A stretch of DNA of 64,000 nt from Hymenobacter aranciens (GCF_030580865.1 NZ_JAUQSY010000002.1:186001-250000), one strand, 5' to 3'; numbered from the stretch's first letter, positions 31,431 to 41,378 are shown. Notes: a model not told the origin generated them from the sequence alone. A program made the numbers and translations.

Positions 31431-34427
31431 GTGGCAACTCCTGATACTCCCACTCCCGATTCGCAACAACCCGATTTCCTCCAGCCCGGTGACTCCCTGG
31501 ATTTTGATTTGACGGCCAGCACTGCGCCCGCCGACCCGGCCGAAGCCAGCGCCGCCAACTCCCCGGTTGAGGAAGGCCCGCGTGACCTCTTCGGCAACCC
31601 CACCGGCTCCATTTCGGAGCTGCCCGACGAGCTGCTGGCCGCCGAAGCCGAGCAGGCCGCCGAGGAGGAGCAGGCCGCCGCCCTGGCCGCCGCCGAGGAA
31701 GTCGCCATTGAGGAAAAGTTTGCCCCCGGCGAGGTCATTCACGACGTGGCCTCGGTGCGCGGCATGTACCAGAACTGGTTTCTGGATTATGCCAGCTACG
31801 TGATTCTGGAGCGCGCCGTGCCGGCCATTGAAGACGGCTTCAAGCCGGTGCAGCGCCGCATCATGCACGCCATGAAGGAGATGGACGATGGCCGCTTTAA
31901 CAAAGTGGCCAACGTCATCGGCCAGACCATGCAGTACCACCCCCACGGCGACGCCTCCATCGGCGACGCCATGGTGAACCTGGGCCAGAAGGACTTACTC
32001 ATCGAAACCCAGGGCAACTGGGGCGACGTGCGCACCGGCGACAGCGCCGCCGCCGCCCGCTACATCGAAGCCCGGCTTTCGAAGTTTGCCCTCGACGTGG
32101 TGTTCAACGCCGACACCACCGAGTGGCAGATGAGCTACGACGGCCGCAAGCGCGAGCCCACCACGCTGCCCGTGAAGTTCCCGCTGCTGCTGGCGCAGGG
32201 CGTGGAGGGCATCGCCGTGGGCCTGAGCACCAAGATTATGCCCCACAACTTCCGGGAGCTGTGCAAGGCCAGCATCGACGTGCTGCGGGGCCGCGAGGTG
32301 CAGCTGTTTCCAGACTTCCCGACCGGTGGCCTGTGCGATATTACCAACTACAACTCGGGCGTGCGCGGGGCCAAAATCCGCTTGCGCGCCACCATCGAGA
32401 AGGTTGATAAAACCTTGCTCATCATCCGCGATATTCCCTACGGCACCACCACCACGGCGCTGATGGAGAGCATCGTGAAGGCCAGTGAGGCGAATAAAAT
32501 CAAAATCAAAAAGGTGGTCGACAACACGGCCGCCGACGTGGAAATTCAGGTGCAGCTGCCGCCCGGCGTCAGCCCCGACCTGACGATGGACGCGCTCTAC
32601 GCCTTCACCGACTGCGAAATCAGCATTTCGCCCAACACCTGCGTCATCATCGACGACAAGCCGCGCTTCGTGGGGGTGGAGGACGTGTTGCGCCAAAGCA
32701 CCCGCGCCACGCTGCGCCTGCTGGAGCGCGAGCTGGAAATCCGCCAGGACGAGCTGCAGGAAAAGTGGCACAACGCCTCGCTGGAGAAGATTTTCATCGA
32801 AAACCGCATCTACCGCAAAATCGAGGAGTGCGAAACCTGGGAGCAGATTCTCGAAACCATCGACACGGGCCTGAAAAAGTACGTCCGTATCGAAGGCGAG
32901 AAGCCCAAGGCCAACGACCTGCGCATCGTGCTGCGCCGTCCCATCACGGAAGACGACCTGACGCGCCTGACCGAAATCCGCATCAAGCGCATCTCAAAAT
33001 TCGACGGTTTTAAGGCCGACGAGTACATCCAGCGCCTCGACGCCGAGCTGGCCGAAGTGGCCGACCACCTGGCCAACCTCACGCGCTACGCCATCAATTA
33101 CTTCGAGGGCCTGCTGAAAAAGTACGGCGCCGGCCGCGAGCGTAAAACCCAGCTCCGTACCTTCGATGTGGTTACGGCCCAGAAGGTTGCTATCGCCAAC
33201 CAGAAGCTGTACGTGAACCGGCAGGACGGCTTCGTGGGCTTCGGGCTGAAGAAGGACGAGAAGGCCGAGTTCGTCTGCGACTGCTCCGACCTCGACGACA
33301 TCATCGCCATCAAGCGCGACGGTACGTTTATGGTAACGCGCATCGCTGAAAAGACCTTCGTGGGCAAGGACGTGCTGCACGCCGGGGTGTACAATAAGAA
33401 CGACGACCGGCTGGTGTACAACATGATATACCTCGACGGGGCCAGCGGCATCAGCTTCGCCAAGCGCTTCCTCGTTACGGGCATCACCCGCGATAAAACC
33501 TACGACCTGACCAAAGGCACCAAGGGCACCAAAGTGCTATACCTCACCGTTAATCCTAATTCGGAATCGGAAATCGTGAGCATTCAGCTCTCCGACAAGG
33601 CTCCGGCCCGGGTGAAGCAGTTCGACTTTGATTTTGCCGACCTCGGCATCAAGGGCAAGGGCTCAATGGGCAACATCGTGACCAAGCAGCCGATTAAGAA
33701 AGTCACTCAGAAAGCCGTGGGCGACAGTACGCTGGGTGGCCGCGAGGTATTCTTCGACAGCGTGGTGGGCCGCCTCAACCACACCGGCCACGGCCGCTAC
33801 CTAGGCACCTTCGACACCGAGCATCATGTGCTGGTGGTGTTTAAGGACGGCTCCTACGAGCTGACTGCGCCCGACCCGGCGCTGCATTTCGACGTGGCTA
33901 ATATTGTGCTGCTGCGCAAGTTCGACCCCGAACTGGTGCTCTCGACCGTGCACATGGATGGCGAGTCGAAGCTCAGCTACGTGAAGCGCTTCCGCATCGA
34001 AACGCTCACGCTGGCCAAGCGCTTCAGCTTCATCAGTGAGGCCAAGGGCAGCAAAATGCTGGCCGTGACAGCCAACCCCGAGCCCGAAATCGAGGTGAAG
34101 CTGCAGCGCGACAAAAAGGCCGACAAGGAAACCGAGCACATCAAGCTGCACGAGTTTATCGACGTGAAAGGCTGGAAGGCGCAGGGCAACAAGCTGAACT
34201 ACTATAAAATCCACGGCCTAACCCTGCTTACCGATGAGGGCCCCGAGCCGCAGCGCCGCGAAGTCAAGAAGCGCGGCCCGGCTGCCCCGCCCAAGCCCGG
34301 CGAACCTACTGATACACCCGCGCCAGCCGAAAACAACGGTCCCGTGGACGTGACGGCCGAGGAAGTGGCCCAGGCCCGCGAGCTGCTCAGCAGTAAGCGG
34401 CCGAAGGCGCAGTTGGGGCTGTTCTAG
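31431..34427 (+). CDS. parC: Topoisomerase IV / gyrase subunit A
   Basis: Type IIA topoisomerase A subunit, 998 residues, which cleaves and rejoins DNA. The winged-helix core shows FKPVQRRIMHAM and YHPHGDASIGDAM; the catalytic tyrosine is Y211 (AAARYIEARL). The length and the degenerate C-terminal beta-propeller, without a clear gyrase GQRGGKG box, favour ParC over GyrA. The start is GTG 31431, because no ATG lies in frame before the conserved part. An acidic Ala/Glu-rich extension of about 105 residues precedes the core and a Pro-rich tail follows it. Two promoters precede the gene and an unusually long terminator follows. parE is not in the window. Confidence 0.88.
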   Translation: MATPDTPTPDSQQPDFLQPGDSLDFDLTASTAPADPAEASAANSPVEEGPRDLFGNPTGSISELPDELLAAEAEQAAEEEQAAALAAAEEVAIEEKFAPGEVIHDVASVRGMYQNWFLDYASYVILERAVPAIEDGFKPVQRRIMHAMKEMDDGRFNKVANVIGQTMQYHPHGDASIGDAMVNLGQKDLLIETQGNWGDVRTGDSAAAARYIEARLSKFALDVVFNADTTEWQMSYDGRKREPTTLPVKFPLLLAQGVEGIAVGLSTKIMPHNFRELCKASIDVLRGREVQLFPDFPTGGLCDITNYNSGVRGAKIRLRATIEKVDKTLLIIRDIPYGTTTTALMESIVKASEANKIKIKKVVDNTAADVEIQVQLPPGVSPDLTMDALYAFTDCEISISPNTCVIIDDKPRFVGVEDVLRQSTRATLRLLERELEIRQDELQEKWHNASLEKIFIENRIYRKIEECETWEQILETIDTGLKKYVRIEGEKPKANDLRIVLRRPITEDDLTRLTEIRIKRISKFDGFKADEYIQRLDAELAEVADHLANLTRYAINYFEGLLKKYGAGRERKTQLRTFDVVTAQKVAIANQKLYVNRQDGFVGFGLKKDEKAEFVCDCSDLDDIIAIKRDGTFMVTRIAEKTFVGKDVLHAGVYNKNDDRLVYNMIYLDGASGISFAKRFLVTGITRDKTYDLTKGTKGTKVLYLTVNPNSESEIVSIQLSDKAPARVKQFDFDFADLGIKGKGSMGNIVTKQPIKKVTQKAVGDSTLGGREVFFDSVVGRLNHTGHGRYLGTFDTEHHVLVVFKDGSYELTAPDPALHFDVANIVLLRKFDPELVLSTVHMDGESKLSYVKRFRIETLTLAKRFSFISEAKGSKMLAVTANPEPEIEVKLQRDKKADKETEHIKLHEFIDVKGWKAQGNKLNYYKIHGLTLLTDEGPEPQRREVKKRGPAAPPKPGEPTDTPAPAENNGPVDVTAEEVAQARELLSSKRPKAQLGLF

Positions 34428-34460
34428 CACTGGATTAGCGTCGGCTGGCCGCGCTTGGGT

Positions 34461-34522
34461 AAAAGCCTTACCGCTGCCCCAAATCAGATATTTCTGATTT
34501 GGGGCAGCGGTAAGGCTTTTTT
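34461..34522 (+). terminator. Terminator with a perfect 28-bp stem after parC
   Basis: 34461-34488 pairs with 34493-34520 without mismatch around TATT, with A-runs before and T-runs after. It can work in both directions. The stem is far longer than the other terminators in the window. Confidence 0.9.
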
Positions 34523-34994
34523 ATGCCGGTATCGGCAACTGTTAGCTGGCGGCTAAGCGGTAAGCGGTTGGGGGTAGTGCCGGCGTACCCCGCTCCCAAT
34601 TGGTTTACGCAGGGGTAGGCTGTTTATTGGAGCAGTGGGACGTTATTACATTTTCAGGGAATACTCTGATGCGGTGAAAAGAGGTGTGTTTAGCAGCCTC
34701 GTTTGTTGCGAGAAGTATAATAATGCAGTCGGGTTTCTCCCGCTCAATGTCACAAACCGAGTGGTTTTTGCAAAAAACTCGCGTGTAATCGTCGAATTAA
34801 CGTATTGATGGACAGTCGATAAATATTTAGCCTATTCGATAAATACCAAAAACGGGGGGGGGTAAACAGGACGAAACTACGTGTCTGATTTAAGGCCTGT
34901 TCTTCCTTTTTTTGCGCTTGCGAACCTCGGAATTTTGTGCTGTTGGGAGAAAGAGAGGCGTATCTTGGCGCTTCACCATTTTCTCCCTATTGCC
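34523..34994. other. A+T-rich intergenic region with a G9 tract
   Basis: No gene was found. It has a direct repeat TCGATAAATA (near 34817 and 34838) and nine consecutive G at 34854-34862, about 130 bp before the next ATG. A TATCTTGG box at 34961-34968 with TTTG at 34934-34937 is a weak promoter candidate for the gene at 34995. G+C content falls sharply here and stays low to about 36130. Confidence 0.55.
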
Positions 34995-35771
34995 ATGCTG
35001 TTTCGCTCGTCATTTCCCGTTTCGTTTCGTCTGTTCGTGTTGCCCTTGGTGCTGGGTGCCGGAGCTGTGGCCGCCCAGCCCGCTGCCGCCCCGCCCGACA
35101 CGGCCCGCAGCTACCGCCACCACCTGGGCCTGACGGCCAGCCCGCAGCTCGACCAGTTCTTCACCGCCAACCGCTCACTGCCCATTGGCCTGCTTTATCG
35201 GCACCAGACGCGGCCTAGCCGGGCTTGGCGGGTGCGGGTAGTAGGGAGGTATGATTTCGACCAAGGGACAGCACCGCTGCTGGTTGGTAGAGCGTACGAA
35301 ACCAGTATACTTCAATCAGAATTCGCTGGTGGGTTAGAAAGGAATGTGCGACTAAGTCCGCGCTGGCAAGCGTACGCAGGAGCGGAAACAGGAGTACGTT
35401 ATAGTGCTTGGCGTACGCGCTATAAAGAATACACAACCAACGTTGAGGTCTTTAATCCTGGCTATCCTTCAACCCGAACCACGGTTGTACTTGATGGTAT
35501 TAGAAAAGAACAGCTATTAGGCATGTTTCTGCAACCCTATGCTGGTATAAGATACCAATTAGCTAGGTGCATAAGTGCGGAAATAGAAAGTGCATTTCCT
35601 TTTTATTTTTATAGATTCACCTATAAAGAGAATGCTAAAGCCTATGATACAAAGACTGGTCTTGATTTATTTGGAGCAGGACCAATTGGTGTCAAAGGCG
35701 ACAATACTTTTTATAAGTTCAGCGGCAAGTATCTACCAATTTGCAGAATTCACCTCGTTTACCTTTTTTAA
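34995..35771 (+). CDS. Hypothetical outer-membrane beta-barrel-like protein
   Basis: A 258-residue product from ATG 34995 (MLFRSSFPVSFRL) with a signal peptide ending near VAAQP. Downstream residues alternate in a beta-barrel manner (WRVRVVGRYDFD; RWQAYAGAETGVRYSAW; LQPYAGIRYQLARCISAEIE) and the chain ends in LVYLF, a terminal aromatic as in many outer-membrane proteins. No family is recognised. The 3' two thirds are very A+T-rich (15 of 60 bases are G or C at 35581-35640), unlike the 5' end, suggesting a mosaic origin. Confidence 0.7.
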   Translation: MLFRSSFPVSFRLFVLPLVLGAGAVAAQPAAAPPDTARSYRHHLGLTASPQLDQFFTANRSLPIGLLYRHQTRPSRAWRVRVVGRYDFDQGTAPLLVGRAYETSILQSEFAGGLERNVRLSPRWQAYAGAETGVRYSAWRTRYKEYTTNVEVFNPGYPSTRTTVVLDGIRKEQLLGMFLQPYAGIRYQLARCISAEIESAFPFYFYRFTYKENAKAYDTKTGLDLFGAGPIGVKGDNTFYKFSGKYLPICRIHLVYLF

Positions 35772-35782
35772 CCAAACATTTC

Positions 35783-37678
35783 ATGAAAGCAAAACACTCC
35801 TTTGTTGGACTATTATTTTGGCTACTGACAGCTTTTTGCAGTAGCTCCGTCTCAGCACAAACTGGAACGTGGTCGATTGGTCTGCCAAGTGCAGTTTGTG
35901 CGGGACAAGAAACACAACTCCAATTGAACGTTGGAACTGACATCACTGCAGCCAACTATGTAACAGTAGATGGTGGAAACGTGATAGCCGGACCATCTAA
36001 AAACGGCAACGTTATTAGCTTGACGGTGCGTTGGGGTAATCAGAATGACCGCGGGTCAGTCGTTGTTAATTTAACACGTACGGTTACTAATCAAGATGGT
36101 ACCACTAGCACAGTTCCAGTTGATTCTAACCCTACCAATTGCGGCCTGCGCAACTTCTATTCGCGTGCTCCACAGCAGATAAACGGCACCAGTACCTACA
36201 GCCTGCCTCTATGCAGTGGCGGTTCACCCATCACCCTGTCCGTGCCGGTAGAAACCTACACCGGCATCCCCTCCGAAACCATTGCCGACTAGACATGGAT
36301 AGTGTCCAATACTTGGACGGTTGCCGGCAGCGGGGTGTCAGCATTCAACGGGCCATCTCAACCGGCCCCGGCGGGCTACCAAATGTACCGGGCGGGCCGC
36401 AGCATTAATGTCACGCCCGCTGTGGGCGAAGGCGACCGGGTAGTTGTTGCACGTTTCTACTCGCGCTATTGCAGTGAAACGTATTCGCCCGGCAACCCGC
36501 TGGTGAGCCTGCCCCGGCAAATTCAGTTTGTGCGCGAACCCACGCTCACTGTTTCGAACGTGCCGGCTACGGTGCGCTGCGGCAACCGCACGGCATTTAC
36601 CCCCTCCGTTTCGGCCAGCCAGGCGGTGGCGGTTTCCTACGCCTATTCGGTGGGCACTGGCTGGACAACCGGCTCGGTGAAAAACGGACCTATTATGGTA
36701 ACGCCCAGTGGCACGAATGGGACGACGCTTACCATCACGCCGACTTATAATTGTGGCGGTACGTCGGTACCCGGAACACCCAAAGCAGTAGCCATTGGGT
36801 TTGACGCTACCCAGCCCGTGCCTACGCTCGTAACCATCCCCGAACTGTGCCCTGGCCAGCGGAAAATAATCGTCGCCACCCAAGTGCCCGGTGCCAGCAG
36901 CTACACCTGGAGCGGCGTCAGCGCCCCGCTCACACTCACGCAGAATAATCCGACGGACTGGTTTGCCTATATCACGGCCCCGGCCAACCTGACTACATCC
37001 GTAAGGCCGGTGGTGCGCGTGACCGCCAACAGCGCCTACGGCTGTGCAGCCACCTATTCGGAAGCGCCGGTGAAGGCAGGCTATGGCAATTCGTACCTGG
37101 ATATCTATCCGGCCCCGGTGAATGTGCAGGGCGTGCCCACGGTGTGTGCCAACAGCGTGCTAACCTACCGGCTACTGGAATCGCAAGCCATCGGTACCAA
37201 TACAGAGCTGGAATGGACCGCTTATAACTGCACCATTCTGACGGACCTGACCTATGGCGCGCCGCCCGTAATTCAGGTACAGGCCCCATCCTACAACCCG
37301 GGTCAGAATGGCTTTTGGGTTAAGCTGCGCTATAAAGACGGTTGTGGCGAATATCGATTGCCGTATCCGGTAAATGGTACGTGGCAGCCCACTATTTTCG
37401 CAGGCAACAGCATCAACGGGCAGCCTTGCTCCGCCGGGCCAGACAACCCGCGTCCCACGGCCTACCCCAGCCCCGCCAACGAAAGCCTCACGCTGAAAAA
37501 CCTGCGCGGCACTGCCGAACTCTACAACGCCCAAGGCCGTGTAGTGCGGCAGCAGCAACTGCCCGCAGTGGGCCCCGCTACCCTCGACATCCGCGCCTTG
37601 CCAGCAGGACTTTACTACCTGAAGGGAATGGATGCCACCGGCCAGGCCGTGCGGCAAACGGTGCAGGTGCAGCACTAA
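35783..37678 (+). pseudogene. T9SS-sorted secreted protein interrupted by an in-frame amber codon
   Basis: ATG 35783 opens a secreted protein (signal peptide MKAKHSFVGLLFWLLTAF to VSAQ). The frame runs to TAG at 36290-36292 and then continues, in the same frame, to TAA at 37678. Read across, it would be 631 codons and would end in a T9SS type A sorting domain (YPSPANESLTLKNLRG to GLYYLKGMDATGQ). The middle has PKD/Ig-like cysteine-containing modules (PTVCANSVLTYRL). The sequence around the stop (ETIAD-stop-TWIVSNTWTV) would fit a Trp codon changed to TAG. The first 350 bp are A+T-rich and the rest is host-like. This is a genuine nonsense mutation, a sequencing error, or two separate ORFs. Confidence 0.7.
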
Positions 37679-37731
37679 GCCATTCGTCCATCTTAGCTGC
37701 CGGGGAGGTTTCCATACGGGAGCCTCTCCGG

Positions 37732-37760
37732 TTTGCTGTTTCAGGCTGGTTGTATCTTTA
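37732..37760 (+). promoter_or_regulatory. Promoter candidate for the delta-60 repeat protein
   Basis: TTTG (37732-37735), 17 bases, TATCTTTA (37753-37760, one mismatch to TAnnTTTG); the ATG follows 28 bp downstream. Confidence 0.4.
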
Positions 37761-37787
37761 AACTCCAACTACTCATCCACCTCAGTT

Positions 37788-40340
37788 ATGAACCGTTTGC
37801 CATTGCTGGCCGCGCTGCTACTCCCGGCGCTGCTGACCCTGACGGCCCCCGCCCAGGCCCAAAACCCGCGTATCGACCCCAGCTTCTTACTCACCAATAT
37901 GTACCGGCCAGCCAGTGGCACCGGGGCCCTGCAATTGCGCGATGGCAGCCGAGTGGTAGTGGGGAATTTCACCCGCGCCGAGGGGCAGGCCACACTCTCG
38001 GGCCTGGTGCGCTACCTGCCCTCCGGCGTGCCCGATGTGGTGTTCAACACGGCAATAGAGACGATGGGCATCGCGATAACCAGCATGGCGGAGGCCGCCG
38101 ATGGCCGGCTCCTGCTGGGCGGGCTGGGGGGCATCACGCAGAGTGGTCGGGTTTTGCCGCCGCTGGTGCGCCTCAATGCTGATGGCACCCGCGACGCGAC
38201 GTTTCAGGTGCCGACGCCGAATCCTCAGAGCGGCCACGTGACGGCCCTGCTGGTGCAGCCCGATGGCAAGCTGCTGGTGGGTGGCAACCTGAGCTTTATG
38301 GGCCTAAGCACTGGCCTGGCCCGCCTCAACCTTAACGGGACGCTGGATACCAGCTTTCAACCCCAGCTAACAGCCGGAGTGCTGACAGGGGTGCGCAGCC
38401 TAGTGCAGCAAGCTGACAGTAAACTGGTTGTAGCCGCTTACGTACAGCCTGCAGGCAGCCAGAACGGCACCTTCGAGCTGCTGCGCCTGCTGGCCAATGG
38501 CACCCAGGATACCAGCTTCCAGCCCGCCTTGGCGCCGGGCGTGGTGCTGGCGGCCGTGGCTCTGCAGCCCGATGGCCAGCTGCTGTTGGGCTCGGTTAGC
38601 GGCCCAGTGCTGGCGGGCGGCACGGCTTCTTTGGCGCGTCTGAGCCCGACTGGCCAAGCCGATGCCACATTCGCACCCCCCACCCAGCTGGTACCGAACA
38701 CGCTGGCCGTCATGCCTACGATGGCCGTACAGGCCGATGGGCGCATTGTGCTCACGAATAACGGGGCCATGGTTACCGGCCAGCAGCCCGTGGCCCGGCT
38801 GCTGCCTTCCGGCGCCTACGACCCCAGCTGGAGCGTACCCCAGGCGCCGGCCGATATATTCCCCTTCGCCTCCACGGTGCAGCTGCTGCCCGGCGGGCAG
38901 GTGCTGACGGCTGGCCAGCTGCTGCGCCTGGGCGATGCCCACGGCCTGGCGCGCGGGGCAGCCGTGCTCAATAGCACCGGCCAGCCGCAGTCCTCGTTTG
39001 CCCCGCTGCTGCAGGAAAGCGGCGCGGTGCACGATGTAACCCAGCAGCCCGACGGCCGGCTGGTGGCCGTGGGCGACTTCTCGGAGGTGAACGGCACGGC
39101 CGTGCGTCAGATTGCCCGCTTCCAGCCCGATGGGCAGCTCGATACCACGTTTTGCCGCTTGGCGCGCCTCACCGGCGGGCTGCCCCTGCAGGTGCTGGCC
39201 CAGCCCAACGGGACGGTGCTGGTGGGCGGCCGGTTTGAGGCCGTGGGCGGTAGCGCGCGCGTCGCGCTGGCCCGACTGCTGCCCGATGGGCAGCTTGACG
39301 CCGCCTTTGTGCCGCCTCTGCTGGGGGCGGTGGGTACTGCCGGGAGCAGTTCGGTGACGCTGCTGGCCCGCCAGCCCAACGGCGCGGTGTTGGCGGCGGG
39401 CTCCATGCGCCAGGCTGGAATAGCCAACCGCACCTTCCTGCGCTTCGACCCCAGCGGCCAGCCCGATGCCAATTTTCAGCCATCACCAACGCTGATTCCC
39501 AATAGTCTGTTGGTGCAGCCCGATGGCAACATTGTGGTGGGCACGACGGGACCGCAGCCGCTACGGCGCCTGTGGCCCGATGGCTCGCCTGACCCGACGT
39601 TTACGCCGCCTGTATTCACCGTGCCCAGCGGCGTGTTGCGCGTGTCGGCTCTGGACCGCTACGCCGATGGGCGCCTGTTGCTGGCCGGCCGGTTTGCGCA
39701 GGTGGGCGGCGCGGCTACCACTAATGTGGCCCGCCTGCTGCCCGATGGCTCCGTCGATGCCAGCTTTGCCAGCCAGGTGTTTCAGCTGGATGGTCGGGTG
39801 ACCAGCGTGGCCATTCAGCCCAACGAGCGGGTACTGCTGGCGGGCTCGCCACAGTTTATTCCCACGGCCACCACCAATTCGCTGTACCGCCTGCTGCCCG
39901 ATGGCAGCGCCGATGCCTCGTTTGACGCCACGCAGGGGCCGGTGTTCGGTAGCCGCAACCAGGGCACAGCCCGGGTGCTGGTGCAGGCCGACGGCGCCAT
40001 TGTGGCCGCCGGGGCGTTTGAAACCGTGGCCGGGCTGCCCATCGGCGGCCTCGTGCGCCTGCTCGACCCCAACGTGCTGGCCGTGCGCGCCGGGCAGACG
40101 GCCGGGCAACTGCAGGCCTGGCCGGTGCCGGCCCACGAAACCCTGCAGGTGAGCTGGCGGGCTGGCATTCCGGCCCGCCGGGCGCAGCTGCTCGATAACC
40201 TAGGCCGCGTGGTGCAGACGGTCGAGCAGCCCGCGCCGGGCCTGCGGCTGGCTACGGCCGGTCTGGCGCCGGGCCTGTACCTTCTGCGCGTAGACTATGT
40301 TGCTGCCAACCCGGGCTTTCGCCGCATTGTGGTGGAGTAA
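37788..40340 (+). CDS. Delta-60 repeat protein with T9SS type A sorting domain
   Basis: The 850-residue product from ATG 37788 has a signal peptide ending APAQAQ. About fourteen delta-60 (DUF5122) repeats of roughly 50-55 residues follow, each with an xxDxxF strand (TLDTSFQP, QLDTTFCR, SADASFDA) and a QPDGxxLxGG-like turn; these probably fold as a beta-propeller. The last 80 residues (LQAWPVPAHETLQVSW, then GLAPGLYLLRVDY) form a T9SS type A tail, so the protein should be exported and anchored or released. Function unknown. A likely relative in design is the kelch-like protein at 49207. Confidence 0.9.
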   Translation: MNRLPLLAALLLPALLTLTAPAQAQNPRIDPSFLLTNMYRPASGTGALQLRDGSRVVVGNFTRAEGQATLSGLVRYLPSGVPDVVFNTAIETMGIAITSMAEAADGRLLLGGLGGITQSGRVLPPLVRLNADGTRDATFQVPTPNPQSGHVTALLVQPDGKLLVGGNLSFMGLSTGLARLNLNGTLDTSFQPQLTAGVLTGVRSLVQQADSKLVVAAYVQPAGSQNGTFELLRLLANGTQDTSFQPALAPGVVLAAVALQPDGQLLLGSVSGPVLAGGTASLARLSPTGQADATFAPPTQLVPNTLAVMPTMAVQADGRIVLTNNGAMVTGQQPVARLLPSGAYDPSWSVPQAPADIFPFASTVQLLPGGQVLTAGQLLRLGDAHGLARGAAVLNSTGQPQSSFAPLLQESGAVHDVTQQPDGRLVAVGDFSEVNGTAVRQIARFQPDGQLDTTFCRLARLTGGLPLQVLAQPNGTVLVGGRFEAVGGSARVALARLLPDGQLDAAFVPPLLGAVGTAGSSSVTLLARQPNGAVLAAGSMRQAGIANRTFLRFDPSGQPDANFQPSPTLIPNSLLVQPDGNIVVGTTGPQPLRRLWPDGSPDPTFTPPVFTVPSGVLRVSALDRYADGRLLLAGRFAQVGGAATTNVARLLPDGSVDASFASQVFQLDGRVTSVAIQPNERVLLAGSPQFIPTATTNSLYRLLPDGSADASFDATQGPVFGSRNQGTARVLVQADGAIVAAGAFETVAGLPIGGLVRLLDPNVLAVRAGQTAGQLQAWPVPAHETLQVSWRAGIPARRAQLLDNLGRVVQTVEQPAPGLRLATAGLAPGLYLLRVDYVAANPGFRRIVVE

Positions 40341-40427
40341 TGGCGGGCGATTCGACTGGGGTGGACTTACCTTGCGACCCAGCCCGGCCGCGCAACCTCT
40401 GACGCACGGCCGCGTTTGCTTACGCCA

Positions 40428-41378
40428 ATGCGTGGAATAATCTGGTTACGACAGTGCGGGAGAAACCTGACCGGCCTGCTGGCGCTATTGCTGCTGGCCA
40501 TACCTGCCGCCGAGGCCCAGCACTGGTACAACCGCAAGGCCGAGAAGCGCATCAAGCCCGCCGTCGTCACCATTAAGCCGCCGACCGACCCGCCCGCCGT
40601 ACGCGAGGCCCTGGCCGAGGCCAAAAAGCTGCAGGGCCAGTTCAAGGATTCGGAAGCGCTGGCGCAGTTTCAGGAGATATTGAAAATCAATCCCAAACAT
40701 TTTAAGGCGTTGTGCGAATCGGCGGTGCTCAGCGTGCGCATCGGCGCCCGCTACTCCGACGAAACCCGCAAAAGCGCCTATTTCGATGCCGCCCGCCGCT
40801 ACGCCGAGCGCGCGATGTTGCTGCAGCCGGAAGCCGGCGAAAGCAGCTACGCCGTGGCCCTGGCCATGTTCAATCAGGCCACGCTGCGCACGGCCCGCGC
40901 CCGCCTGCAGGCCTTCCGCGACCTGCGCCCCTACGTGTACCTGGCCACCGAAAAGCTGCCGAAGTCGCCCGAAGCCTGGCAGTTGCTGGGCCGCTGGCAG
41001 TTCCGGGTGGCGCACTATAACCTGCTGGAGCGCGCCTACAGCAAAGTAGTATTGGGTGGCGTACCCGGCGGCGGCGATAGTCGCGCCGCCATGGCTTCGC
41101 TGGAAAATGCCCGCGTGCTCGACCCCAAGCGCCTGCAGTTCTGCTACGATTTGGCTCGCATGTACCACTATCAGGGCCGCCGCCGCCGGGCCATCGCCGT
41201 GCTACACGAAGCCGAAAAGATAGTGCCCACCACCAGCGACGAGCTGGTAGTGAGCCGTCTGTGCCGCCAGATGCTCAAGCCCTTGGTGCGCAAAGACCAG
41301 CGCAAGCGCCGCCGCGAAGCCCGCCGCCAGCCCCAGACAGTGGCCGTGCCCGATTCCAGCGCCGCCCGTAGCAAGTAG
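40428..41378 (+). CDS. Exported TPR protein (RMD1-like)
   Basis: 316 residues from ATG 40428 (MRGIIWLRQ); a TTG four codons upstream is less likely. The signal peptide ends at AEAQ. The body is helical, with tetratricopeptide-like repeats (SEALAQFQEILKINPKHFKA, then AAMASLENARVLDPKRLQFC and YDLARMYHYQGRRRRAIAVL). The C-terminus is very basic (RKDQRKRRREARRQ). It resembles TPR proteins related to regulator of microtubule dynamics, whose bacterial role is unknown. The next gene also encodes an exported TPR protein. Confidence 0.8.
   Translation: MRGIIWLRQCGRNLTGLLALLLLAIPAAEAQHWYNRKAEKRIKPAVVTIKPPTDPPAVREALAEAKKLQGQFKDSEALAQFQEILKINPKHFKALCESAVLSVRIGARYSDETRKSAYFDAARRYAERAMLLQPEAGESSYAVALAMFNQATLRTARARLQAFRDLRPYVYLATEKLPKSPEAWQLLGRWQFRVAHYNLLERAYSKVVLGGVPGGGDSRAAMASLENARVLDPKRLQFCYDLARMYHYQGRRRRAIAVLHEAEKIVPTTSDELVVSRLCRQMLKPLVRKDQRKRRREARRQPQTVAVPDSSAARSK

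Noticed and set aside
36290-36292. Amber codon as pyrrolysine or programmed read-through site
   Set aside because: No PylT/PylS-type genes or read-through structure seen; nonsense mutation or sequencing error is simpler.
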